Assembly: GCA_021014325.1 (NCBI GenBank)
Contig: CM037475.1
Location: 5,363,001-5,427,000, forward strand
Direction of reading: 5' to 3'
Origin: Plazaster borealis
Taxonomy: Eukaryota > Echinodermata > Asteroidea > Forcipulatida > Labidiasteridae
DNA length: 64,000 nt
The notes beneath the pieces were generated by a model. It saw only the letters and a program-made list of their open reading frames with translations, ran no database searches and was not told where the DNA came from. Made by a program: the position numbers and the translations under genes. Of the stretch, positions 22,301-31,002 are shown piece after piece. The stretch's first letter is position 1; each line of letters opens with the position of its first letter.

Positions 22301-23338
22301 TTATTTTCATACTGAGCTCCACTTCAACATCAGTGACATTCCTATTTTAAAGTTTCCTCCCTTTTGTTACCAGTCCAGTTATTGGTCATGATTTTTTCCC
22401 CTGACTTCAAGACATTCCCATGTCTACCGTCAACATTTCTTGAAAGATGTGAACTGAGCACAGAGGGACGGAAGACATAGGCCTTTTTTGAAACCACAGT
22501 CTTGGCTTGGGCTTGGGTATAGTCTTTGATCGTTCTTTCGAAAATGTGCACTTTCCTTACCGGGCCCAAGCAATGGTTTGTGTATTTTATTACAAAACCT
22601 CCACTTTGCTATTTGCTCTAATTTGTATTTTTTGAGAGTCTGTAAATCTGATAGTTAAGATGAGATAAGATTAGATAAGATTAGACTAGATTAGATTAAA
22701 ATCCTATCATCCCTTACAGGGGAAATTAAAACAGCTTTAACAATAAAATGTTTACACATAAAGCATTATCAAAGGATTTACAAATTAAACAAATTGCAAA
22801 TTAAGCGTCCCATTTGAAAATACTTGATTCACTCATGTTCAGCAAGTGCATTTCCAGAGAAAAGAAGCTAGAATAATTATAACTAATTTTCCCCCAGAAA
22901 TAGGTCTGTGGCATTAGGTAAATGAATTAAAAAAGAAAAATAAATATTTACAGATGGATTTTTAGATGGGTAAATGTTTGCAATATTTGAAATAATTGAT
23001 GAATCGTGCCATAAACCTTTATATGGGCAAACAAATCAAAATACAAAGGAAAACTCTGGAAAAACTTTTTGAAAAAGTCTTATGTTTTAATTTGTTGAAT
23101 TGTAACAAACAAGCAAAAAAGCACATAGACTTGTGTATAAGAACATGCACTAGCTATGTCATGCATTTAACTTCGCTGACCTGTCATGGGCACAAATCCC
23201 TCTGGGTAGATTGCATACAAATTTCGATTTGGAAAATGTTCGCTGTGTTAAACTGATGAGTGACCAGTGTTATGTGATTTTAAAAAAACTTTTTTTAATG
23301 AGAGATCGCCTAATATCATAAGGCGGGACGGCCACTTC
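22301..23338. other. Unassigned DNA with an AGATTAG tract
   Basis: About 22658-22700 is a run of AGATTAGAT-like repeats followed by AAAATCCTATCATCCCTTAC. The rest, including frames of 75-86 codons, is unrecognised. Confidence 0.4.
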
Positions 23339-23388
23339 AAGGTGAGGGCTACACTTAACCTATTTGGGCTATCAACCCAAATCAACTG
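23339..23388 (-). repeat. 50-bp segment shared with 14338-14400
   Basis: Reads GCTACACTTAACCTATTTGGG then CTATCAACCCAAATCAAC, the reverse complement of sequence inside the SINE-like element at 14088-14420. Here it abuts the LINE relic at 23395. Confidence 0.7.
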
Positions 23389-23394
23389 ATTGTT

Positions 23395-23586
23395 CTGCGC
23401 TCCAAAGGGAAGGCTGGGGACAGCTCATTCTTTGTTGTTGCCCCCAAATTGTGGAAAAAGCTGCCGTGTGCTATCAGGGAAGCAGTATCTACTGCCACCT
23501 TTCAGCGCCAACTCAAAACTCACCTATTTCCCAGCCTGTTATCTGTGTGTTCTAATGTATTTTCCTCATTTCTGTGTTCTTTGTAG
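23395..23586 (+). pseudogene. LINE reverse-transcriptase C-terminal fragment
   Basis: One frame, open for 63 codons to a TAG at 23584, reads GDSSFFVVAPKLWKKLP, then AIREAVSTATFQRQLKTHLF. This matches the terminal GDRxFxVxAPxLWNxLPxxIR...FKxxLKTxLF motif typical of CR1/L2-clade non-LTR retrotransposons. It is 5'-truncated and has no upstream reverse transcriptase core. The terminal segment itself is intact, unlike the relic at 2988. AT-rich sequence follows (TTTTTATTCTAATTATTAAA). I am fairly sure of the LINE assignment and unsure of the clade. Confidence 0.75.
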
Positions 23587-23599
23587 AGCCCCATATACA

Positions 23600-24144
23600 T
23601 GCTCTGTATTTTTATTCTAATTATTAAATATCAACTCTACAACAATTTTAAAAAGCTTTCTTAAATTTTGAATAAATTTTACGCAGGAAAGAGTAGTTAC
23701 ATGTCTTAGTACGACGCAACAACTTTTTTTCTCCTCCCCTCGTCTTCCAAAATCGAGTTGAAACCAGAAACAAAAAATAGTCTGGCCCCTGCGTGCAAAT
23801 CAGCTCTATAACCTTTAATGTGTCTAGGGAATAAGACAATCACTGCCAGTGGGTTGATGAAAGTTTACTGCTGGGCTCAAGGGACTTTTGATCATTTTAA
23901 GCACATTCATGAATGCATATTAATAATGCATATCATCTTTGATCGTGTTAAAAGGTACACATGCCGATGACGATGACCCAAAATTATGGAAATTTTAATC
24001 ATGGAGAGGTTTAAAGAAGAAGTCCGTTGACTTGTTTTATACATGCAGAAATGCTCTTAAGAAAAATTAAGGGTAGATTAGTTTTGTTTTGTTAACATTA
24101 AATTCAACTAGTTTTGTGGATCAATGTATGACACTTTGAACATC
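23600..24144. other. No gene or repeat recognised
   Basis: No frame above 63 codons and no match to other repeats in the window. Confidence 0.4.
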
Positions 24145-24320
24145 TGGGCCCAATTTCAGTGAGCTGCTTTAACAATTTTCTGCTAACCAAATTAAGCAGG
24201 ATACCAGTCACAGTTATTACATGTGACATTCTATTCCGGCTGGTAATCTTATTCTGGTGAGCACAATATTGTAGTGCTTAGCTACTTTTTGCGCTTATAG
24301 CAGCTCTATGAAAGTGGGCA
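24145..24320. mobile_element. Palindromic MITE family K, copy 1
   Basis: TGGGCCCAATTTCAGTGAGCTG at the left and CAGCTCTATGAAAGTGGGCA at the right form inverted ends. The centre contains GGATACCAGTCAC and GGCTGGTAATCTT. Homologous to 35379-35560. Confidence 0.75.
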
Positions 24321-25331
24321 CTGTTTTCGTGGCAATATCTTGACCGTCAATAGAATTTGAGTTCAAAAGCTGTGCTTCCCTCAAACTTTGCTGTCCAACG
24401 ATTTTAATCATACTACTGACCCCTTTACATGCACATCACACCCGGCTACTGTCAGCCCATGCTCTGTCATTTTGTGAGTCAAATTGTATGTAAAGATATG
24501 GTGATCATTTGCTGTGCGAGCGTCGCTTCAAATGCAAACAACACAGTATAACTCACACGGGGAAACTGACAAAATGGCGCAACCAAGATTTATGGTGGTG
24601 ATGACGTCCGGTGATTTGAATGTAATTCAAAACTGCATTACCATCTATAAATAATATTGTGTTTTGGTGACTAAGCCTGTGACCCTACGTTTAATTTACT
24701 GTCCGTTTACTATCCGCAAATTGAAACCACAAACAAGTTTATTTTCAGCCTTTTGACAGACTGTACTCGCCGGAGATAAAAAGTATCGGGCCATTCAACA
24801 GTAGTTGTTCGGCAATTTCAACTAAGCTAAATTATTTTACACCGAAAAATACAGTGATGAAGGCAGCAAAAACGAAAGGCTTATTTTTTTGATTTTTCGT
24901 TTCGTTTAAACGGTTAGTAATTTACTAAACGGATAGTGATTTTGTAATTGTTTAACCGTTTTAACTTTTAACCGTCACACACTTAATGGTGACTATGCAC
25001 ATGTATTATAAAGCTAAAAATGCCAGCTTTGAATTAATGTGAGCTTACTGCTATGTTAAATAATTGTGAATAAGAAATGCATTTCAAAACATAGTTGTCA
25101 AACTTCATGAAATTGTAGGCCTTGATGAATAAGTAACAGACCGAAAACCTAAAGAAGAAGAAGAAAAGAAAGAAGGTTTTTAAACATGATGTGCTTCTTT
25201 CTGGTGTCAGTGATGATTTACTTGTAAACGTATTGAGTAATTTGAGGCAAAATTTTTCTACATTTTGGCTCAAACTGTACACTGAGATATAGAATACATA
25301 AGGTAACCAAATTAACCTTACTGCTTATAGG
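24321..25331. other. No gene or repeat recognised
   Basis: Contains several GTTTAC/TAAACGG motifs around 24700-24970 with no clear structure. An 82-codon minus frame is low complexity. Confidence 0.4.
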
Positions 25332-26040
25332 CAGCGTTCCCCCTTAAAGGCATCGTACACGTTTGGTAATTGTCAAAGACCAGTGTTCTCACTTGGTGTA
25401 TCCCAACATATGCATAAAATAACAAGCCTGCGCAAATTTGGGCTCAATTGGTCATCAAAGTTGCAAGAAAATTATGAAAGAAAAAACACCCTTGTTGTAC
25501 AAATTTGTGTGCTTTCAGATAGGAATAAAAAACTTCTTGCAAGAAGTTTTTATTATTTTAGTGAGAAATTACCTCTTTCTCAAAAACCACGTGACTTCAG
25601 AGGGAGTCGTTTCCTACAATGTTTTATACTATCAACAGCTCTCCGTTGCTTGTTACCAAGTAAGTTTTTATGCTAATATTTGTTTTGAGTCATTACCAAA
25701 CGTGTACGATACCTTTAACAGTTATCTGTTGGCCAAATGCCAGTTATAACTTACTGAGGACCAGTCAAAACTCTGTCCAAGTGGTCCTGCTGGGTAGTTC
25801 ATTGCTTCCAAAAGCTACATGTATGTAAACCCACTGCCTGCTCGTAATGTTATTGGTTTCAAACTCAAGTCCCATATAAAATGACAGTGTTACCAGAAAA
25901 CCTTAAAATAAGGTCCAGTGAAAAAGCTGACAGACTAGTAAAATGACAAGCTAGCTGATCCTGCTGGCAAGTAACCGAAAAAGTTAAGGGCGAACCTTGC
26001 GTAGGTGTTGTAATATGCATGCGTATCCTTCCCTTTAATA
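25332..26040 (+). mobile_element. hAT-like element E, copy 1, split by MITE A
   Basis: The first 12 bp (CAGCGTTCCCCC) and the sequence after the MITE (CAGTTATCTGTTGGCC, CCAGTTATAACTTACTGAGG, ACCAGTCAAAACTCTGTCCAA) align with the reverse complement of 28890-29241. The end CAGYGTTCYCCC is hAT-like. No transposase frame; a 75-codon minus frame is shared with the other copy. Confidence 0.65.
25344..25718 (+). mobile_element. MITE family A, copy 1 (reference copy)
   Basis: 375 bp from TTAAAGGCATCGTACACG to CGTGTACGATACCTTTAA. Ends are long inverted repeats (CGTTTGGTAATTG... / ...TCATTACCAAACG). At the centre lies a perfect palindrome AACTTCTTGCAAGAAGTT extended by A and T runs (about 25528-25551). 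It is inserted in element E at a site that is empty in the other E copy. Frames of 97 and 103 codons across it recur in other A copies because the DNA is repeated. Confidence 0.9.
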
Positions 26041-26569
26041 GTTTTTTGAAGAAAACAATTTTGTATAATTTATCATTAAGGATGATTGTCATGGTTAGGA
26101 TCCTTGCAAATTAATATCCACTCGACTCTGTCTGGCATTAAAAGAAAGTCCAGCTGTGATTTTCCTCAGCAACACGTGTTGCGGGAAACGCGGATAATTA
26201 CGTTGCGCATTTGTATTTCAGGACGGCAGGTGCATGTAGTGTTTAGAATGGCTGATGCTCAGACGTTTTGAATCAAGTGTAAGAGTGGGCAGATATTTTT
26301 TAACAAATAACAACCTCTTGAATTGAAGCCAATTAATTTCCTGTTTATGGCATTTTTTGTTATTGCTTGATATCCCATCATATTAATGCTTGATATCCCA
26401 TCATATTTATTGGGAATCTTGTGTATATAACGGAAGTGTTCCCACAGCTCTTAGTACACTTCTGTACTAATCCATTACTTTGCAGACTCGGTAAATTTTG
26501 AATAATTCATAATGACATTTTGAATAATAGTACACAGACTTCTTTGGTTATACAATGTATGTGAATGCT
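26041..26569. other. No gene or repeat recognised
   Basis: A short direct repeat GCTTGATATCCCATCATATT occurs at about 26367 and 26389. Nothing else stands out. Confidence 0.4.
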
Positions 26570-26765
26570 GGATGTCGAATTCCTCAGACTAAAGGCTGTG
26601 TTGCTAAGATGGGTCGTATCTGAGTTGCCGGCTACGGCTATGTCTGTGTCTACTGCTTCATCGCTGCAGTATCATGCATTGAAGTATAGGACATCGTTAG
26701 CAACACCCTTGGCAGCAGTCATAGTCGTAGCCAAAGCCCCTAATTCGGAGTTGACCTTCTAATGG
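26570..26765. repeat. Imperfect fold-back element
   Basis: GCCGGCTACGGCTATG near the left is complemented by CATAGTCGTAGCC near the right. The flanks GGGTCGTATCTGAGTTG / CTAATTCGGAGTTGAC are less well paired. Confidence 0.4.
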
Positions 26766-26937
26766 TTTGGGCAATCTTTGGCAAAGCATAGCAACCTCAA
26801 GAAGAGCAATGCCTGGTACCCTGTTGCCCTGATTACTGATTCTTGTTACACCAAAAAATTTTTTCTTCTGACCTCACTCAGGTCAGTCTTTGATTTAAAA
26901 CCATCCCACTCTTCGGGCCTTTTCCCAAACCTCAGCT

Positions 26938-26978
26938 TGGGCTCCGGCTCTGGCTCCGGCTCTGGCTCTGGCTTGGAC
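26938..26978 (+). repeat. GGCTCY hexamer repeat
   Basis: Six to seven GGCTCC/GGCTCT units. They create a GSGSGSGSG run in an 86-codon frame (26778-27038) with no splice signals or family match, so I treat it as simple sequence. Confidence 0.8.
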
Positions 26979-27094
26979 TCCGTCGTCAATTTTGCATGGT
27001 GTTTCCAACATCAAACAGAGCCCGGAGACAGAGCCTAAGCCAACCATGTGAAATCATTCAAAGTACGACTGTGCACAGAACTTACAGTGTAAAT

Positions 27095-27430
27095 GTATGT
27101 AGACGCATTCATTACATAATATCATATTGCCAGCTGGCATAGTTTATCTACCATTAAAAACCACAGTGGATGATATTGAATGGTCAGACAGTACGAGGGT
27201 TAACTGTGTACTATGTCAATGCATTCACCATGTGATATCATATTGCAGGCTGGCATAGTTTATCTATCGTTCAAAACCGCAGTGAATGGTATTGAATGGT
27301 CAGACAGTAGGTGGGTTTTAACTACTGTGTAGATGCATTAACGGCATGATATATTGTAGGCTGGCATGGTTTATCTATCATTCAAAAACCACAGTTAGAC
27401 GATATTAAATGGTCAGACAGTAGGAGGGCT
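27095..27430 (-). repeat. ~116-bp satellite, three copies, minus orientation
   Basis: Units contain GGCTGGCATAGTTTATCTA, CCACAGTGGATGATATTGAA and GGTCAGACAGTAGGAGGG. Successive GCATTCA starts are at 27105, 27221 and about 27335. The same monomer is found inverted at 48717-49180, 49546-49690 and 50042-50270. Confidence 0.9.
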
Positions 27431-27688
27431 AATTTAGAAGAAAAACAATACAAACATTGATCTAAACATTATCACATGGGGATATACTTATCAAAATCTA
27501 TTGAGAGCTCATTTGTTAAAAGTATAGTGACCTTTACTAAAATATGTATCTTTTACAGTTTACAAGTTATTGTAATTTCTTTTGAATTTAGATTTTAAAT
27601 TTAATATTCTTCCAGATACAAGGTACTCTACAAATATTCTTTTAGCTTGTTTTTTTCTTTTTTTCCTTCTCTTTTACCCTTTCATTTT
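27431..27688. other. Unassigned AT-rich linker
   Basis: No repeat match; ends in a T/C-rich tract just before the SINE. Confidence 0.4.
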
Positions 27689-27965
27689 GGCGTGTCGTAG
27701 CCGAGTGGTTAAGAGCACCGGACTCAAGCTCTGGTGTTTCGGATCAGCAGAGTGTGGGCTCGAGTCCCGGTCGTGACACTTGTGTCCTTAAGCAAGACAC
27801 TTAACCATTATTGCATCGTCCTTCGGATGGGAGGTAAAGCTGTAGGTCCCGTGTGTTGTTATAAAAACTATCAATGCACATAAAAGACGACAGTACACAC
27901 TTATCGAGAAGGGGTTCAACCCCTGTGTGTCTGGCAGTGCATTTATCTTCAATCATGAAGGCTGC
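27689..27965 (+). mobile_element. tRNA-Leu(CAA)-derived SINE, + copy
   Basis: The head GGCGTGTCGTAGCCGAGTGG, then CCGGACTCAAGCTCTGG (anticodon loop CTCAAGC, anticodon CAA), a long variable arm and the B box GGCTCGAGTCC. This is the layout of a class II tRNA such as tRNA-Leu. Downstream the conserved body reads GTCCTTAAGCAAGACACTTAA, CGTCCTTCGGATGGGA and GTAGGTCCCGTGTGTTGT. The 3' half is diverged and truncated. Confidence 0.8.
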
Positions 27966-28727
27966 ACTCAAAAAGGAAGAAGAAGAAACAACAGTGCCAC
28001 ATCCTGGCACTGCGCTGTGTAAAAACCATCAGTCCATCACGCGAGGCTAATTTAACCCTTAAATCCAATGCGCTGCCTTACATGTAATCCGCACCACTTA
28101 ACGATACAAAAAGGAAAAACATTGGGAAAATCAATTGATTGCGAGACTACCTTTGAGTCCCGACTACTTTTGCCGTGACTCTGGTTTGACCTACTTATAG
28201 GCTCAGCCCGCTTGACCCTGTAGATGGAAAGTTTAATGACGCAGTGCTGTCCACATCAATCACACTGTTGTCGATTCGGGAGTGTTTTTCGGCTTGACTA
28301 TAAAGAACATTCCTTGGAGTGTAGAGACAGATACTTGTTGTCTGAAACAGAGTAAGAAATCTGATAGCCTTAATGCTACAGTATGGGTCTGTGAAATGAA
28401 GATACACTGAAATATATTGTTCTTTTTGAAGGTACACTTTGTGTCTGTGAGCATGGGACTCAACCATGATTGTCTTTCCTGCACATAGGTGTATAAATGT
28501 GGTCCAAATGCTGAGTGTACATGGTACTCGATTAGTATCTGATCACTCAAGACACTCCATTACCTGGTTGAGAATGCATATTTTCAAGGGAGTTGTTAAA
28601 GTTCGTTTCACTGTTTAAGTAATCAAAATGACCACCGATAATAATTTGGCCGTATAGATCTCACAGAGGTATTAAAATACATTTTAATCATAATAACTAA
28701 AACTTATAGAAATTGCGAAGTTATATT
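27966..28727. other. No gene or repeat recognised
   Basis: Frames of 90 and 96 codons on the minus strand overlap each other and lack any family resemblance or splice context. Confidence 0.4.
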
Positions 28728-28887
28728 CACTCACTCACTCACTCTATCGCATAGACATCTGGGGTCACGGTCAAGCTGATCTCTTGTGTCGCCGGTCAGT
28801 AGCTTGATTCCAGAGCCGTTCAACCTTGCTGCGTGTACGGAGTGGCTCAATCTGAGATGATCTTGGGCGGCCTCTAGGTCTTGACTA
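28728..28887 (-). repeat. Possible LINE 3' terminus with GAGT tail
   Basis: On the minus strand a moderately GC-rich block ends at a (GAGT)n tract (CACTCACTCACTCACTC on +, 28727-28744). The frame DHLRLSHSVRSKVERLWNQ precedes the tail. The arrangement resembles a truncated retrotransposon end, but no diagnostic motif is visible. Confidence 0.3.
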
Positions 28888-28889
28888 GG

Positions 28890-29241
28890 CTTTGCCTTTA
28901 ACTTTTTCAGTGACTAGCCAGCAGGACCAGTTAGCTTGTCATTTCACTAGTCCGTCAGCTTTTTCACTGGCCTTAGAGCCAAATATCTTTCTCACGACAC
29001 AGAGTTTGCCCTTTACTTTGTCATTGACTAGCACACAGGACCAGTTAGCATGTCCTTTCGCTGGTCCGCCAGGTTTTTTCACTGGTCCATATTTGGGGAT
29101 TCCTATAAACAGACAGTGGTTTGCATCTAGTGATTGGAAGCAATCAACTAGCCAGCTGGACTAGTTGGACAGAATTTTGACTGGTCCTCTGGTGTTTTAA
29201 CTGGTATTTGGCCAATGGACCACTGTTAAGGGAGAACACTG
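28890..29241 (-). mobile_element. hAT-like element E, copy 2 (uninterrupted)
   Basis: Ends at GGGAGAACACTG (29230-29241), the complement of the CAGYGTTCYCCC start of copy 1. It contains a 114-bp internal duplication: AGGACCAGTTAGC at 28923 and 29037, each followed by CACTRGTCCGYCAG-like sequence and TTTTTCACTGG. The TTAA target used by the MITE in copy 1 is here as an empty site (about 29225-29229). Confidence 0.7.
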
Positions 29242-29303
29242 TTGACCATCCAGTGGGGGAATTGCCCCCGTCCCAGAATACACTAATAAACAGACCTTCA
29301 TTT

Positions 29304-29353
29304 TAAAGGAGTGCGAGAGCGAAATTGTTGTCGCTCTCCTCTGCACTCCTTAA
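29304..29353. repeat. Hairpin, ~20-bp interrupted arms
   Basis: AAGGAGTGC and GAGAGCGA are complemented by TCGCTCTC and GCACTCCTT across an 8-bp loop. A few unpaired bases lie in the right arm. Confidence 0.7.
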
Positions 29354-29463
29354 CCTTGTCCAAGGAATGCCCCAAAAATAGCTCTCCTTCAAATTTAAAG
29401 TGAATTTAAATACATTGGGGGATGGGGAAACATTTTTTTCACAGCAGGAAATGAAGTACAAAT

Positions 29464-29569
29464 GTGGTGTTTTAAGGAGAGCAGTTCCTCCATTTTAAGA
29501 AATACCAAAAGGGCTATAAACTGTTTAGCTCTCCTGGTATTTCTTAAGATGAAGGACTGAATACACCAC
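29464..29569. repeat. Long hairpin, ~35-40-bp arms
   Basis: Left arm: GTGGTGTTTTAAGG, CAGTTCCTCCATTTTAAG, AAATACCA. Right arm: TGGTATTTCTTAAGATGAAGG, ACTGAATACACCAC. The loop is about 30 bp. Fold-back MITE or a structured transcript. Confidence 0.65.
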
Positions 29570-30108
29570 ACTCGGCTTAAAAACAACTTAGCCTAATCTA
29601 GTCTACAAGGAAAATTTCATTGGTAATTTTTTGGGTGAAAAAATTGGTAACTTTTCTTTTATTTAACCAATGGTCTTTATACGCAAGAGCTGCGTGTCTG
29701 CACCGAAACCTTAATGTGCTGTAGATTTATTTATCGGTGAGCGGATCAAGTCCATCAATAAAAAAAAATCATCAAATCACAACTCAAATATATGACATCA
29801 GGGCAACGAAAAATGTTCTAATTTTTTTCTCTTTCGGAACCCCCAAAGCTCTTAAGTTCAATCTTGGTTGTCTTTCCACTTTTGAACTGTTGAAAGTAAG
29901 CGTGGAGTTAGACTCGATATCAAGTGTTTGATTTTCACTTGTTCCTGAAAACCTACCTGTACCCCCTCATCCTTCCCCAACCCCTCCGAATCGAGTCACT
30001 GTATAGACCTGCATATGATTGAAGTTGAATATGACCTTTTAACCTTTTAACAGCTTTTACATTATTTCCCTTGTTCCTTAAGTTGTTCCCAATCTTTGTC
30101 TTTCACAG
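29570..30108. other. Presumed intron upstream of the exon
   Basis: Unassigned DNA. Its last 30 bp form the pyrimidine-rich tract CCCAATCTTTGTCTTTCACAG that serves as the acceptor of the exon starting at 30109. Confidence 0.45.
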
Positions 30109-30257
30109 TGAGAACACGCACAAGCCGGTGTGTCGGTCGTTGACAGCTCCAGTGATGTCAGTCACCAACCCCGACGACGAGAACAAAGTCTTCTTGAAGC
30201 CCAAGCTTCCTCTTGGACCGAGAGTCTCTGCTCCGATGCTCGGCATCTCAAGCGTCG
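30109..30257 (+). CDS. Internal coding exon of an unrecognised gene
   Basis: A 149-bp segment is preceded by a pyrimidine-rich tract ending TCTTTCACAG and followed by a consensus donor GTAAGT. It has one open frame: one leading base completes a split codon, 49 full codons follow, and one base is left for the next exon. The peptide begins ENTHKPVCRSL, contains SVTNPDDENKVFLKPKLPLG and ends SAPMLGISSV. It is proline- and charge-rich, with no membrane segment or cysteine-rich module, so a cytoplasmic or linker region is likely. Base composition (GC-rich third positions such as ACG, GTC, CTC, AGC) differs sharply from the AT-rich surroundings. No other exon of this gene could be identified in the window, so the product is unknown. 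The following presumed intron contains the 14-bp GTGAGT array. A chance open stretch is the alternative, but the paired splice sites make that less likely. Confidence 0.65.
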
Positions 30258-31002
30258 GTAAGTCCACTCTTTTCGTTTTATCTTTTTATGAGAAAGGAAG
30301 TAAATAAACTGTACTCTGCAACAACAACAAAAAAGGTTCACAATTTCTGACCACTGTCTTATCTGAGAGTGGTGGTGTAGTTGTTGAGTTTTCTCGTACC
30401 TTTTGTTTAGAAAGCCCATGCAAGGAATTTTGAGATCGTGATTTGCAATGAGCAATCAGCCATTTGCAAACTTTTGTATGTTTGCAATGAGCAAACCTTG
30501 ATTGTGTTATACAATTTCACTCAAAATTGTGTAAGGGCGTATGCCGCCTCTTAAGGAACTATGCAAAAGCGTATCCTAAATCGTTTGACATAGCAACTGG
30601 CTCTATAGTCTGAGGAATTCAAATTTGAGCACTAACTTGTGACTAAGCAAGTCAATGTACCAGACTTAATTCAAATCTAACTTGCAAATTGGAAAAACAA
30701 AATATGCAAGAATCCACAATTTTTTTCACTTTCTCTTTTCAATGAATTAACACGTTAACCTTTAAATGAATGATTGAAGAGAGAAGGTGTGATTTCTTTT
30801 AAAGAATGGCAGAGGACATTTTTGATTCTTTGTCGAAAGTGTTAGAGTGGATGTTGAAAGTGATGTTGTGGAAAACTTAAACAGTGAAAATTTGGATGCT
30901 TTGTCTGAGTGGAGGTGTGTGTTTGGAAGTTATGTGCGGAGGACTTGAAAACATGAAATCTTTGTAGCTGTAGATTTGAGGCACTCAGAATGAGGAAACA
31001 CT
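30258..31002 (+). other. Presumed intron between exon and 14-bp array
   Basis: Begins with the exon's donor GTAAGTCCAC. No repeat was recognised apart from a short duplication of TTTGCAATGAGCAA-like sequence around 30440-30495. Confidence 0.45.

Noticed and set aside
25383..25749. 97- and 103-codon frames with similar peptides at 38719, 51748, 53435 and 61252
   Set aside because: The recurrence follows from MITE family A DNA. The frames differ in start and end, and the central part is a palindrome.
26778..27038. 86-codon frame with GSGSGSGS
   Set aside because: The Gly-Ser run is a GGCTCY hexamer repeat; no splice context.
28890..29164. 90-codon + frame in element E
   Set aside because: Shared with another E copy because the DNA is repeated. 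Flagged as a finding but not called as a gene.
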